This document shows positions 34,648 to 43,719 of a stretch of 64,000 bases of DNA, in pieces. The stretch comes from Geopsychrobacter electrodiphilus DSM 16401 (lineage in GTDB: Bacteria > Desulfobacterota > Desulfuromonadia > Desulfuromonadales > Geopsychrobacteraceae), in the NCBI RefSeq assembly GCF_000384395.1, contig NZ_ARWE01000001.1, positions 4,004,501-4,068,500 of the forward strand. The letters run 5' to 3'. Every line of letters begins with the position of its first letter. Positions within the stretch are counted from its first letter, which is position 1. The notes beneath the pieces are model-generated. The model saw only the letters and a list, made by a program, of their open reading frames with translations, searched no databases and had not been told where the DNA came from. Both the position numbers and the translations under genes were made by a program.

Positions 34648-35643
34648 TTACTGATCCATTTCAATGATCGAGTGATCACCAATATTCATCCGCCGAGGCG
34701 AGCCGACCAGGGTCACCACATCACCCAACAAGGATTGATCCAGGATCATATTGGTGACGTGATTTTCGGCATTGATAATCGAATCGGAGATGACGCTCTT
34801 GTCTATTCTACTCCCAGCCGCAACCGAGACATTCGGCCCGATAATTGAATTTTTTATAATGGCGCCCTGTTCAATATGTACCGGTTCAATCAGAACCGAA
34901 TTTTCCACCACACCATGGTTATGATGCCGACCCTGTAGCAGGAAGCGGTTGGTTTCGAGCAAGGTTTCGGGTTTGCCACAATCGAGCCAGGCTTCGATCT
35001 CGGGGGCGCGGAGAGTCTGACCAGCGGCGATCATGCGCATAAAGACCGCAGGCAGGTAATATTCCCCCTTCACCGTATCTCCTGCGGTGATGGTCTGTTC
35101 GATCACCTTCATGAAGCCGCGACCATCCTTCAGATAGTAGAGCCCGACCTGTGCCAGGCGCGAGATCGGCTTATCTGGCTTTTCGACCATATCGACAATC
35201 CGCCCGTCACGCACCACATTGACGCCAAAGCGCTGGTAATCTTCAACCTCTTTGGAATAGATCAGGCCGTCAGCGTCGGTACAGAGTTGTGGAATTTTGG
35301 TCAGATCGGCGACAAAAATCGTGTCATTGAAGACCACCAGCAGATCGTCTCCGTCCTCAATCGCCGGGGCCGCTAAAGCCACGGCGTGAGCCGGTCCCAG
35401 GCGTTGCTGCTGGACAAAATAGCGACACTTCAAGTGGGGAAATTTACGCTCCATGAAATTTTGCACCTGCTGCCCGTTTTCATCGGTTATAAACAGATAT
35501 TCACTGACGGGGAGAGGCTCAAGACGACTGATGATATGTTCCAGGACGGTTTTGCCGGCGACATGCACCAGAGACTTGGCTTTGGTGTGAGTGTGCGGGC
35601 GCAGGCGGGTCCCTTTGCCGGCGACAGGTAGAATGACCTTCAT
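34648..35643 (-). CDS. Sugar-phosphate nucleotidyltransferase with left-handed beta-helix
   Basis: 331 residues. The N-terminal nucleotidyltransferase motif LPVAGKGTRLRPHTHTKAKS (GxGTRLRP) and VEKPDKP (about residue 157) define the NTP_transferase fold. The C-terminal part (about 235-325) has hexapeptide-like repeats (VLIEPVHIEQGAIIKNSIIG). It resembles long glucose-1-phosphate thymidylyltransferases and archaeal-type bifunctional sugar-1-phosphate nucleotidylyltransferases. It makes an NDP-sugar for envelope polysaccharide or protein glycosylation; the exact sugar is undetermined. The 4-nt overlap with the lipoprotein gene upstream is notable. Confidence 0.88.
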   Translation of the reverse strand: MKVILPVAGKGTRLRPHTHTKAKSLVHVAGKTVLEHIISRLEPLPVSEYLFITDENGQQVQNFMERKFPHLKCRYFVQQQRLGPAHAVALAAPAIEDGDDLLVVFNDTIFVADLTKIPQLCTDADGLIYSKEVEDYQRFGVNVVRDGRIVDMVEKPDKPISRLAQVGLYYLKDGRGFMKVIEQTITAGDTVKGEYYLPAVFMRMIAAGQTLRAPEIEAWLDCGKPETLLETNRFLLQGRHHNHGVVENSVLIEPVHIEQGAIIKNSIIGPNVSVAAGSRIDKSVISDSIINAENHVTNMILDQSLLGDVVTLVGSPRRMNIGDHSIIEMDQ

Positions 35644-36131
35644 TTTTTTACTCCCTTGTCGGTGGTTGATCCCTTCTGAAGGAGCTGCATTTCAAGCGGC
35701 GCCCCCTCTCCGGCCACAGCGTTAAAGGTTATATTGCTTGAATTCACCCCTGAACTCTTCAGATAGGTTTGCATGACGATTAGCCGCGCGTCAGCAAGAC
35801 TCTGGTCATAGGCCTTTCCTTCTCCAGTTTTCGCGCGCAATGTCAGCTGCCAGGTGCGATGAGAGTCTTTCATCAGGCGGATCATAGGATCAAGCATGTC
35901 CGGACCACCGGGCATTGGTAAAACGGAGCCGGTCGCAAATAGGGTCCCCACCGGAAACCTGACAGTCAAAGGGTCGGTGCCAGAGACCAGAACTCCGGGA
36001 AGCTGGGACAGTCCGGCGCGCAACTGGGGAAGGTCGATTAGGCTTTCGGGTTCAACCCCGGCCTTCGGATGAGTCCCAGCTGCGCAGGCCGCCAGCAGCG
36101 AACAGATCAGCAAAAATATATATTTGCGCAT
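35640..36131 (-). CDS. OmpA-like lipoprotein (small)
   Basis: 163 residues with a lipoprotein signal (MRKYIFLLICSLLAAC, lipobox LLAAC with Cys at 16). The mature part has a predicted OmpA/MotB-like arrangement (VRFPVGTLFATGSVLPMPGG; later SLADARLIVMQTYLKSSGV), although the peptidoglycan-binding Asp/Arg pair is less clear than in true OmpA domains. It probably sits on the inner leaflet of the outer membrane. It lies 1 nt after the Gx transporter stop and overlaps the nucleotidyltransferase start. Confidence 0.65.
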   Translation of the reverse strand: MRKYIFLLICSLLAACAAGTHPKAGVEPESLIDLPQLRAGLSQLPGVLVSGTDPLTVRFPVGTLFATGSVLPMPGGPDMLDPMIRLMKDSHRTWQLTLRAKTGEGKAYDQSLADARLIVMQTYLKSSGVNSSNITFNAVAGEGAPLEMQLLQKGSTTDKGVKK

Positions 36132-36132
36132 G

Positions 36133-36720
36133 CTATTTTTCCTCAGTCGGAAAATGATATCCGAACCCTTTACGGACGGTGGAAAAGGCCGGATGCCGCA
36201 GCAGGTAATCGACCAGCAGGTCAGAAACCAAACCGTTAATCACTCCGCTGACCAGGGCAACCAGCAGGAAAACCGGTAACAGCAGCCAGATCGCCTGGTG
36301 CTGCACCACAACCAGATCGGCAATCAGCAATTGCCCAAAAACATGCCCAGTAGCGCCCAGTACCGAAAGCCCGACCAGCCCGATTCCTCGCTTGAGCAAG
36401 ATAGCCCCGGCACTCATCAGCAGGCAGGCCCCCAGAACACCGGTGAATGAGAGGAGAAACCCCGGACCGAAGAGGTTGCCGATCAGGAGGCTACCGATGA
36501 AAACCCGGCTGAGACTAAGAATCCACATCGCCCGCAATCCATAGAAGGAGAGCGCTGTCAACGCCAGGATATTTGCAAGCCCGATACGAAACCAGGGGAG
36601 TGGATTCGGCAGCAGAACCTCAAAGGTGTGCAAGCCGACCGCCAGAGCGATAAACAGCGCCATGAAAACGCGCTGCCGGGTCTGGGCCAGATGCTGATCG
36701 TCACCGACTGAGCAGGTCAT
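36133..36720 (-). CDS. Gx transporter family membrane protein (heptaprenyl diphosphate synthase component I-like)
   Basis: About 195 residues with five to six TM segments and the family motif FRIGLANILALTALSFYGLR, as in Hpre_diP_synt_I / Gx transporter proteins. The name comes from Gram-positive HepS1, but the fold resembles ECF S-components. The start at ATG 36720, preceded by a GGGGGG run, overlaps the end of the NusG-II gene by 20 nt. Grouping with NusG-domain-II and ApbE genes is recurrent and suggests a flavin- or electron-transfer-related membrane function; that is inference. Confidence 0.82.
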   Translation of the reverse strand: MTCSVGDDQHLAQTRQRVFMALFIALAVGLHTFEVLLPNPLPWFRIGLANILALTALSFYGLRAMWILSLSRVFIGSLLIGNLFGPGFLLSFTGVLGACLLMSAGAILLKRGIGLVGLSVLGATGHVFGQLLIADLVVVQHQAIWLLLPVFLLVALVSGVINGLVSDLLVDYLLRHPAFSTVRKGFGYHFPTEEK

Positions 36721-37087
36721 ATCCCCCCGCAGCTTCCCCTTCAATCCTCACCACCACTCGATTGGGCACGCAGGCCAGAAGATCTCCACTGCGATGAACC
36801 TCCCCCATGCCGATACAGATTTTGCGCGGACAAGGGGATGCCAGCACCCGAACCTGCCCCCCTTTAATTTCAATTTCTGTCTTTCCGAGTGGCCCCTGAA
36901 ATTCAAGTTGGCGATTCTGGTTGAGGGGTCCGACAAAAGCGATCTTCTCCCCCGTATAAACAATCACCTGCTCTCCAGGGGGACGGCCGAGGCTCAAAAA
37001 AAGGCTGATAAGCAGGGCCGACACCAGCAGACAGATGACCCAACAATCAGTGCGAGTAATCCGTTGCCAGAGCGAAGTCACCGCCAT
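36701..37087 (-). CDS. NusG domain II-containing membrane-anchored protein
   Basis: 128 residues: an N-terminal TM helix (CWVICLLVSALLISLFLSLG) followed by a small NusG_II-type beta domain. That domain has EFQGPLGKTEIEIKGGQVRV and the conserved cysteine pair SPCPRKICIGMGEV, then the CVPNRVVVRIEG ending. It is unrelated in function to transcription factor NusG; the domain is extracytoplasmic. The gene sits between apbE (10-nt overlap) and the Gx transporter (20-nt overlap), so the three are tightly coupled. Confidence 0.85.
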   Translation of the reverse strand: MAVTSLWQRITRTDCWVICLLVSALLISLFLSLGRPPGEQVIVYTGEKIAFVGPLNQNRQLEFQGPLGKTEIEIKGGQVRVLASPCPRKICIGMGEVHRSGDLLACVPNRVVVRIEGEAAGGYDLLSR

Positions 37088-38073
37088 TTTAGCCGATCCT
37101 TAAGACCACTGGTCATGACGGCATGCCCATCAGCGGCTACGATCAGACCTTCGACATCAGGATATTTCTCGAGAAAGGCCAACCCCGCTTGGGGGCCAAG
37201 AACAAAAGTTGCGGTTGCCAGTGCATCCGCTTCGCCGACGGTTGCGGCGATAACCGTGACACTCTGGCACCCCCGCGCAGGCATCCCGGTTTGTGGATCA
37301 AAGATATGATGATAACGCACTCCATCCTGCATAAAGAATCGTTCGTAATCGCCTGAAGTCACTATCGCGCGCTCACGCAGTTCGATCGTCGCCAACAACT
37401 CACCAGCTTTGCGCGGATGCTGAATGCCGATCTTCCATGGCCGTTCACCGTGACCACCCAATAAACCTATATCTCCACCGGCGTTAATGCTCGCCGAAAC
37501 GAGACCTGCAGCGCGTAAAACCTCCAGCGCCCGATCGACCGCATAGCCCTTGGCAATCCCACCCAAATCAAGCTGAACGCGCGGATCAAGGCGCTTGACC
37601 TGCATACCCTTGATCTCCAGCTGATTTTCGGGACTCACTGGAATCAACGCCCTGATCTGCTCTTCTGTCGGCGCCTGTGGGTGAAGAGCCTGAAAATTCC
37701 ACAGCTTGACCAGCCCACCCAGGCCCATATTGAAGGCACCGTGTGATTCCCGCGCAACCTTCAGCCCCAGGTGCAGCACCTCCACGACCTGTGCATCGAC
37801 GGCAACCGGCCCCGTTGCCTTGTTGATCGCGGAAATCTGACTGGTTTCAATCTCCGGCGAAAACCGTTGTTCCTCGTCACGCATCACTGCAAATGCGGCG
37901 GATATCGCCCTTTCTATATTTTTTACGTCAGTGCCAACAACTTTGATCTCGACCAGAGTCCCCATAATCAAAGCCGTACGAGCGACCTCGGTCGAAGGCT
38001 CAGGGCGCTGCCACCAGACCAGCAACAGGATAAGGAAAAACCCGAGAATCAGGGTTAAGGGACGATTCAGCAC
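37078..38073 (-). CDS. apbE: FAD:protein FMN transferase (ApbE)
   Basis: 331 residues with an N-terminal TM or signal anchor (LILGFFLILLLVWWQ) and no obvious lipobox, then the ApbE fold. Visible motifs include LIMGTLVEIKVVG, DLGGIAKGYAVDRAL, INAGGDIGLLGG and HHIFDPQTGMPARG with TSGDYERFF, which bind FAD and Mg2+. The enzyme attaches FMN through a phosphoester bond to a Ser/Thr of exported flavoproteins. No target with the flavinylation motif is visible in the immediate neighbours, so its client lies elsewhere. It overlaps rimO by 7 nt and NusG-II by 10 nt. Confidence 0.94.
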   Translation of the reverse strand: MLNRPLTLILGFFLILLLVWWQRPEPSTEVARTALIMGTLVEIKVVGTDVKNIERAISAAFAVMRDEEQRFSPEIETSQISAINKATGPVAVDAQVVEVLHLGLKVARESHGAFNMGLGGLVKLWNFQALHPQAPTEEQIRALIPVSPENQLEIKGMQVKRLDPRVQLDLGGIAKGYAVDRALEVLRAAGLVSASINAGGDIGLLGGHGERPWKIGIQHPRKAGELLATIELRERAIVTSGDYERFFMQDGVRYHHIFDPQTGMPARGCQSVTVIAATVGEADALATATFVLGPQAGLAFLEKYPDVEGLIVAADGHAVMTSGLKDRLKWR

Positions 38074-39416
38074 CCCGAGTCCTCGACGATTTCACCAATA
38101 AGATCATACTCCGATGAATCAGAAATCCGCAGTTCGACCATCTCCCCGACCTCTGCCTGTCCGGCGGTTATCAGACAGCACCCATCGACATCTGGAGCCT
38201 GCCCGGCGCTCCGTGCCTTAAGAAGCAGTTCGGTCTCTTCACTGAAACCCTCGACCAGAACTTTTTTTATACTCCCGACCAGGGCCTGGTTATGCTCAAA
38301 GGAGATTTTGGCCTGTGCGATCATCAAACGTCTCAACCGGCTCTGTTTGGTGCGATCCGGGATCTGCCCTTTAAGCTTGGCAGCGCCAGTCCCTTCTTCA
38401 CGCGAGTAGGCGAACACTCCGACCCGCTCGAAATGGCCCTCTTCAACGAAGTGGAGCAATTTTTCAAATTGTGCGGCGCTCTCCCCCGGAAATCCGACGA
38501 TAAATGAGGTCCGGAGGGTCAAATCAGGGATCTGTTGTCGCAGCCTTTGCAAAAGGCGTTTCACCCCGGCGGAGTCGAGACGCCGATTCATCTGCTTGAG
38601 AATCTGATCATCAATATGCTGAAGCGGGATATCCAGATAGTTACAAATTTTCTCCTCACCTGCGATCAGGGCAATCAACTCATCGCTAATTCCGTCCGGA
38701 TAGGCATATAAAAGGCGAATCCAGTCCAACTTTTCAATTTTTACCAGCTCACGCAACAGCGGTTCAATCGCCGCCCCGTCCTGCCGATCGGCACCATAGG
38801 CAGTGATATCCTGTGCGATCAGGTTAATTTCACGGACCCCTTTTTCGGCTAGGGCCCGGGCCTCCGTGACGACGGATTCAACACTTCGTGAGCGTAAAGC
38901 GCCGCGTAACTGCGGGATGATACAGTATGAACAATGGTTGGAGCAGCCATCGGCGATCTTGATATAGTTGGTATAAAAGGGGGAAGAATTCAAACGCGGG
39001 GTGCTGTGATCATAGAGGTAATCCGGTATGCCGATTTCCGTCGAACTCTCTTTGCGACCGAACTGACGATCGATCAACGCGACAATCCGCGGCGCATCAC
39101 TGGTTCCCATAAACAGATCAACTTCGGGGAGCTGTTCGGCCAGCTCTTCTTGATAACGCTGAGGCAGGCAGCCACTGACGATCAACATCCGGCATTTCCC
39201 GGTTTGCTTGTAATCAGCGACATCCAGAATAGTCTCGATCGACTCTTCTTTGGCGTCCTGGATAAAAGAACAGGTGTTAACGACAATAATATCGGCCAAC
39301 TCATCTTCAGCGATAATCTCAAAGCGTTCTGCCGGCAAATGACCGAGCATAACTTCTGCATCCACCAGGTTTTTCGGGCAGCCAAGGCTGACCAGGCTGA
39401 TTTTCAATTTTTTCAC
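38067..39416 (-). CDS. rimO: Ribosomal protein S12 methylthiotransferase RimO
   Basis: 449 residues from the GTG at 39416, which has AAGGA 5 nt upstream; the open frame begins further back, but the family N-terminus is KISLVSLGCPKNLVDAE. An N-terminal MTTase domain with three cluster cysteines, the radical-SAM CSNHCSYCIIP motif at about residue 150 and a C-terminal TRAM domain are all present. RimO adds a methylthio group to Asp of ribosomal protein S12, using SAM and an auxiliary iron-sulfur cluster. The gene follows yajQ by 37 nt. Confidence 0.95.
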   Translation of the reverse strand: MKKLKISLVSLGCPKNLVDAEVMLGHLPAERFEIIAEDELADIIVVNTCSFIQDAKEESIETILDVADYKQTGKCRMLIVSGCLPQRYQEELAEQLPEVDLFMGTSDAPRIVALIDRQFGRKESSTEIGIPDYLYDHSTPRLNSSPFYTNYIKIADGCSNHCSYCIIPQLRGALRSRSVESVVTEARALAEKGVREINLIAQDITAYGADRQDGAAIEPLLRELVKIEKLDWIRLLYAYPDGISDELIALIAGEEKICNYLDIPLQHIDDQILKQMNRRLDSAGVKRLLQRLRQQIPDLTLRTSFIVGFPGESAAQFEKLLHFVEEGHFERVGVFAYSREEGTGAAKLKGQIPDRTKQSRLRRLMIAQAKISFEHNQALVGSIKKVLVEGFSEETELLLKARSAGQAPDVDGCCLITAGQAEVGEMVELRISDSSEYDLIGEIVEDSGC

Positions 39417-39453
39417 AGGTGTCCTTTGGTCATCATCGTTCTGTTCACACGGA

Positions 39454-39939
39454 TCAGGAACGCATATTTTCAAATTGAAGTTCGACGTCAAAATCTTTCT
39501 GTTTAAGCAACTGCATTACGGCCTGTAGATCATCAATTTTTTTACCAGCCACCCGCACCTGTTCTTCCATTATCTGAGCCTGAACCTTGAGCTTCGACTC
39601 TTTGATTGCTTTGACAATCTCCTTCCCCTTCTCTTTACTGATCCCTTGTACGATCGTGGCCTTCTGACGCACGGCCCCTGCCGAGGCATTCTCTTCGGCA
39701 CCATAATTGAAGCACTTGGGCGAAACCTGCCGCCGCACCAGTTTTTCTATCAGAATCTCTTTTATCGCCTTAAGCTTATATTCGTCGGCTGCCAATATTT
39801 TAAGCCCCTCGGCCACCAGTTCGACTTCGTTGGTTGTCCCCTTGAAATCATAACGGGTGCCGATCTCCTTGACGGCCTGATTGACGGCATTGTCCACTTC
39901 TTGCATATCGACCTTGGAAACCACATCAAAACTTGGCAT
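39454..39939 (-). CDS. yajQ: YajQ-family nucleotide-binding protein
   Basis: 161 residues, full length for the family, starting [20 protein letters not shown] and containing RYDFKGT (about residue 34) and the ending [15 protein letters not shown]. YajQ proteins have two ferredoxin-like domains that bind nucleotides; a c-di-GMP-binding role is known for a Xanthomonas member. GAAGGAG precedes the start. It heads the run yajQ-rimO-apbE-NusG_II-Gx and is separated from the lolA-like gene by a terminator. Confidence 0.95.
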   Translation of the reverse strand: MPSFDVVSKVDMQEVDNAVNQAVKEIGTRYDFKGTTNEVELVAEGLKILAADEYKLKAIKEILIEKLVRRQVSPKCFNYGAEENASAGAVRQKATIVQGISKEKGKEIVKAIKESKLKVQAQIMEEQVRVAGKKIDDLQAVMQLLKQKDFDVELQFENMRS

Positions 39940-40008
39940 GGCAAAAATCTCCTTCTTTCAAATTGAGCGGGGCAGAACGCGCCCGGAAACCATGACATAT
40001 AACACAAA

Positions 40009-40040
40009 GGCCGCCCCGGATAAAAGTTCCGGGACGGTCC
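40009..40040 (-). terminator. Terminator after the LolA-like gene
   Basis: A 12-bp stem (GGACCGTCCCGG... on the minus strand, with G-T pairs) and a 7-nt loop are followed by TTTGTGTT on the minus strand. On the plus strand TTATTTT follows. It lies 54 nt after the lolA-like stop and separates it from yajQ. Confidence 0.75.
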
Positions 40041-40093
40041 TTATTTTGCCATTCATATTAGCGCGAACTGACGGAGATCCCCGCCAGTAATAA

Positions 40094-40870
40094 CTAGAAG
40101 CCCATCTTCGTTCCGGTAGGTCGCACCACGTCAACCCCCGCGGGCTGGATAAACTGAAAAAAGCTGGTTGGGAGGCCACGGTTGAATCTAACGTTTGAGA
40201 ATTCGATGGACGTACTATTATTGGCCGGATCAACAACGGTGGTGGCCAGAATTGGAAAATAATTTCCGACCTGATGATGTTCGACATAATCGGTCACTGC
40301 TCGACGATCGACCACAATCTGCAGCGAGTTAATCAGGCTTGAGACCCGATGCGGTTTCAGTTCAAGCACATAATTGCCATCCTGGTCATGATCCGGAATC
40401 GCCCAGCGTACGCTGAAATCCCGTGACAGGTTCCCAAGACCGGTCAGAAAGGTCATCGGGTTATCGGCGTGTTGCTGGGTCGCCTGTGCGATATCACTGA
40501 CTATAACCTGCCGATTCTCCGGAAGATAGACCCACATGGTCTCGGCGTTAGAGACGACTTCCTGACGGGCCGGCTCCTGGTATTCCCAGCGAAACATCGC
40601 CAGCGGCACCTGTGATCCTCCCCGGTAATCGAAACGGAAGCTAACGTAGCCACTGCCACGTTGAATGCGGTCGATTGCGGCGATTTTTGATTGTTGAAAA
40701 AAATCAGCCTGAAAATCAAAGATTCCCGACTTGTCACTGCCACGCGCCTGGACAACACCTGGCTTAAACGGCTTTTGCAGTGCCTCGGCAACATCATTCA
40801 GACTGATATTGACGGCACCGCAAACTCCGGGGACTAATATGAGTAGCAACAGGATGATATATTTTTTCAT
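40094..40870 (-). CDS. LolA-like outer-membrane lipoprotein carrier protein
   Basis: 258 residues with a signal peptide (MKKYIILLLLILVPGVCGA) and a LolA/LppX-type half-barrel: FDFQADFFQQSKIAAIDRIQ, SYVSF-like RGSGYVSFRFDY, MFRWEYQEPARQEVVS with YLPENRQVIV, and a C-terminal TSIEFSNVRFNRGLP. These elements match LolA order (about 180-200 residues); the extra length is mainly C-terminal. LolA shuttles lipoproteins across the periplasm to LolB. The start has AAGGAG 6 nt upstream. It lies just downstream of the chemotaxis cluster, with 115 nt between, and probably has its own promoter. Confidence 0.85.
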   Translation of the reverse strand: MKKYIILLLLILVPGVCGAVNISLNDVAEALQKPFKPGVVQARGSDKSGIFDFQADFFQQSKIAAIDRIQRGSGYVSFRFDYRGGSQVPLAMFRWEYQEPARQEVVSNAETMWVYLPENRQVIVSDIAQATQQHADNPMTFLTGLGNLSRDFSVRWAIPDHDQDGNYVLELKPHRVSSLINSLQIVVDRRAVTDYVEHHQVGNYFPILATTVVDPANNSTSIEFSNVRFNRGLPTSFFQFIQPAGVDVVRPTGTKMGF

Positions 40871-40985
40871 TTCAAGCTCCTTCGGATTTAATCATGGTTT
40901 AATCCGTTTTTTCTATTTTTTCGAAAGTCTAACAGATTTCTGGACTACCTGACTGGCAAAACACTTTTCCTCCCCAACTGACCGC

Positions 40986-41504
40986 CTACCCCGCCAGCAG
41001 AATATCCAGGGCCGGGCTATCAAGACCAACCAGTACCTGTCCTCGCTCCAAACAGGAACTCCAATAGAACTCGGCCCAGAAAAGGCTGTCAAACACTGGA
41101 GGGTCTTGCCTGACAAAACTCAAATCTGGTGGTGTCGGCATAGTTCTCAGGCCCTGGTGCTGATCGAAGTGAACAACAAAAGCTGAGGCCAGAATATTAC
41201 CGAACTCCTTGATCGCTGAACGGGCCTGCTCATCAAGAAGGGAGGGGTGGGCGTCGGCAGTCAGTTTTTTTACGATCTCTACCGCCAGCATCTCTGGTAA
41301 CAGGATAGTAACACCTCCGGTGAGCGCACCATTCAGCCCAAGGCTGACGCAAACGCCAACTAGACTTACCTCAGGCGTGATAATCCCAATCCGGATATTG
41401 CCATCCAACAACATTTTCAGGGTTTTACCTGCAGCGTCAAGTCCGGCCTGAACCGACCGCTCCAGTCGAAGAAGTTGTTGAGTATTTAATTTTTGGCGTG
41501 TCAT
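40986..41504 (-). CDS. CheC-family chemotaxis phosphatase-like protein
   Basis: 172 residues from the ATG at 41504, 16 nt after cheA, with GGGAGT upstream; the longer open frame overlaps cheA and is discarded. The CheC/CheX/FliY phosphatase motif S-x3-E-x2-N is visible once, in ARSAIKEFGNILASAFV at about residue 95. Classical CheC has two such sites. The LLPEMLAVEIVKKLT segment matches the CheC middle. It probably dephosphorylates the adjacent CheY. The last gene of the chemotaxis run. Confidence 0.8.
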   Translation of the reverse strand: MTRQKLNTQQLLRLERSVQAGLDAAGKTLKMLLDGNIRIGIITPEVSLVGVCVSLGLNGALTGGVTILLPEMLAVEIVKKLTADAHPSLLDEQARSAIKEFGNILASAFVVHFDQHQGLRTMPTPPDLSFVRQDPPVFDSLFWAEFYWSSCLERGQVLVGLDSPALDILLAG

Positions 41505-41520
41505 TTTCCGACTCCCGGGA

Positions 41521-43341
41521 TCAGCGTCGGCGTTCGAGTAAACCTTGAATATCAAGGATAAAAACAATCCGTCCATCCCCCAGGATAGTTCCTCCTCCCA
41601 GCCCGTGTAAACGATCCACCGGACTCGGCACCTTCTGCACAAAAACCTCTCGCTGACCGGAAAAGCCATCGACAACCAAGCCAATTTTGCGGCCGAGAAC
41701 TTCGGTCACCACGACAGCAACAAATTCTGCCGCCTTAGGGATCGGTAAATTGAGGATTTTACGCAACGAAATCAGCGGGAGCAGCTCTTCATGGTGAGAA
41801 AAGACCCGTTGCTTGCCACTGATTTGAATCTGGTGCCGGTCGACCTCAATTGTCTGCAGCACGCGAGTTATCGGGAGAGCGACCTGTTTCCCGTCAACAT
41901 GTAACAACAGGACCTTAATGATGGCGACAGAGAGGGGCAGTTTCAGGGTAAAGCGCGTCCCACGTCCCTGAACCGCGTCAATGTGCAGCACCCCACCCAG
42001 CTTCTCGACAGCGGACTTCACCACGTCCATTCCCACACCGCGACCAGAAGTTTCTGTGACCTGAGGGGCGGTTGAAAAGCCGGGAAGGCAAATCAGCTGT
42101 AAAGCATCATAGTCGCGCATCGCCTCCAACTGCGCCTGACTGATGAGCCCTTTCTCGAACGCACGTCGCCGCAGGGTCTCAGGATTCATTCCCGCGCCGT
42201 TGTCCGCAACCTGCAGCATAACCTGATCACGCTGGCGCCAGGCCCGCACCGTTATCGTCCCCTTCTGCTCTATCCCGTGGTCGATGGCATTGCGGACCAT
42301 ATGGACAAGGGGGTCAGTCAACTCTTCCAAGATGGAGCGGTCAAGTTCGATCCCGGTCCCCTCAAGTTCGAGACGGATATCCTTATTCGATTTACGTGAC
42401 AAATCACGAACCAAGCGCGGCAGCCGCCCGGTGACTGTGTCAATCGGCATCATACGGACCTGCAACACCTGATGATGCAGATCCTTAACCAGGCGCGCAA
42501 GACGTCCAAGACCATCTTTCATGGCGCCCCAGTCTTTTGCTCCAGCAGCGCTCTGAAGCATGTAACGGCTCGTAATCAACTCACCGGTCAAACTGATAAA
42601 GCGGTCCAGGAGATCAGTACCAACTCTTACCGTTGCACCTGCAGAACCTGCACCCTGGGCGGCTGGTTTCGTTTCTGGCAAGGCCACGTCACTATTAGAA
42701 ATTTCAGAATAATTTTTGAGACAGGCCTTAATAGCCCCGATATCCAGAGAGGTTTGAAGAGTCAGATCAAGATGGCGAACAACACCACCACGCAGGATTT
42801 GTTCCTGAGTCGGGTCACTAGTTAACACCTTTCCCAAGGTTGACAGATGTCGCAAAATAACCAGAAATCGAGCCGCAGGTGAAACGACTTTGTCGTGCAG
42901 ACTCAGCTGGAGCCGAAATTTCTCTTCGACTACCGTTGGGGATACAGTACCAGCATCCGCAACCTCAGCCACTTCATGGCGAAGCTCTTTGGCATGATAG
43001 AACTCTTCGACCTTACGCTCTTCTCGATCGGCATCAATATCCTCGAGTAAAGCTTCCAGCAAATCGACTCCCGCTAAAAGAGAGTCGATCGCCTCAGGCG
43101 TAATATGCCCCTTCTGCCGAAAGAGATCCAGGGTGTCTTCGAGGTGATGCGCCAACCCTGCCGTCTGCATGAACCCCATCGAAGCGGCCATCCCTTTTAT
43201 GGAATGAGCCTGACGAAACAAGGCATCAATCCCATTCTGATTTGAGGGATCCGCTTCAACTGTCACCAGTTGGGCACTCATTTTCTGCAGATGTTCCCGC
43301 GCCTCAGTGAGAAACATCACTTTGTATTTCGACATATCCAT
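41521..43341 (-). CDS. cheA: Chemotaxis histidine kinase CheA
   Basis: 606 residues. P1 (HPt) carries the phosphorylation site in FRQAHSIKGMAAS (about residue 47). A P2-like domain at about 140-210 (FRLQLSLHDKVVSPAARFLV) follows, then the P3 dimerisation helices, and the P4 ATPase with N-box HMVRNAIDHGIEQKG, ADNGAGMNPE and GRGVGMDVVKS. P5 is CheW-like at about 465-600 (VALPITRVLQTIEV). It receives signal from the receptor through CheW and phosphorylates CheY. All five domains are present in order. The gene is 15 nt downstream of cheY. Confidence 0.97.
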   Translation of the reverse strand: MDMSKYKVMFLTEAREHLQKMSAQLVTVEADPSNQNGIDALFRQAHSIKGMAASMGFMQTAGLAHHLEDTLDLFRQKGHITPEAIDSLLAGVDLLEALLEDIDADREERKVEEFYHAKELRHEVAEVADAGTVSPTVVEEKFRLQLSLHDKVVSPAARFLVILRHLSTLGKVLTSDPTQEQILRGGVVRHLDLTLQTSLDIGAIKACLKNYSEISNSDVALPETKPAAQGAGSAGATVRVGTDLLDRFISLTGELITSRYMLQSAAGAKDWGAMKDGLGRLARLVKDLHHQVLQVRMMPIDTVTGRLPRLVRDLSRKSNKDIRLELEGTGIELDRSILEELTDPLVHMVRNAIDHGIEQKGTITVRAWRQRDQVMLQVADNGAGMNPETLRRRAFEKGLISQAQLEAMRDYDALQLICLPGFSTAPQVTETSGRGVGMDVVKSAVEKLGGVLHIDAVQGRGTRFTLKLPLSVAIIKVLLLHVDGKQVALPITRVLQTIEVDRHQIQISGKQRVFSHHEELLPLISLRKILNLPIPKAAEFVAVVVTEVLGRKIGLVVDGFSGQREVFVQKVPSPVDRLHGLGGGTILGDGRIVFILDIQGLLERRR

Positions 43342-43356
43342 GTCAGACAGGCCTAT

Positions 43357-43719
43357 TCAACCCATTACCCGCCGCACAACTTCCAAAACCTGCTCGCGCT
43401 TAAACGGTTTAACAATAAAATCTCTGGCGCCATTTTGCAGTGCCTCCATCACCATGCTCTCCTGCCCAAGGGCACTGCACATGACCACCAGAGCCCGCGA
43501 ATCGATTGCGATAATATCCTGCAAGGCCTCAATGCCGTTGCGTTCAGGCATGACAATATCCATCGTTACCAGATCAGGACTAACCTCCTGATACTTTTGC
43601 CAGGCTTCATGTCCATCTGCCGCTTCACCGGCGATTTCCCAGCCCGCTGAAGAGAAAATATCGCGCAATAAATTGCGCATAAACTGGGCGTCATCCACGA
43701 TCAAAACTCGTGATGGCAT
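43357..43719 (-). CDS. cheY: Chemotaxis response regulator CheY
   Basis: 120 residues, a stand-alone receiver domain. The acidic pair in LIVDDAQFMR, phospho-acceptor Asp in VTMDIVMPERNG (about residue 54), the Ser/Thr in VVMCSALGQ and Lys in IVKPFKRE are all present. The start at ATG 43719 has GGAGGTG upstream and overlaps the 3' end of cheW by 29 nt; the longer frame into cheW is not used. It is phosphorylated by CheA and would act on the flagellar switch or a pilus motor. Confidence 0.95.
   Translation of the reverse strand: MPSRVLIVDDAQFMRNLLRDIFSSAGWEIAGEAADGHEAWQKYQEVSPDLVTMDIVMPERNGIEALQDIIAIDSRALVVMCSALGQESMVMEALQNGARDFIVKPFKREQVLEVVRRVMG

Noticed and set aside
38934-39506. 190-codon plus-strand frame opposite rimO
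   Set aside because: rimO has all family motifs; the opposite frame resembles no family.
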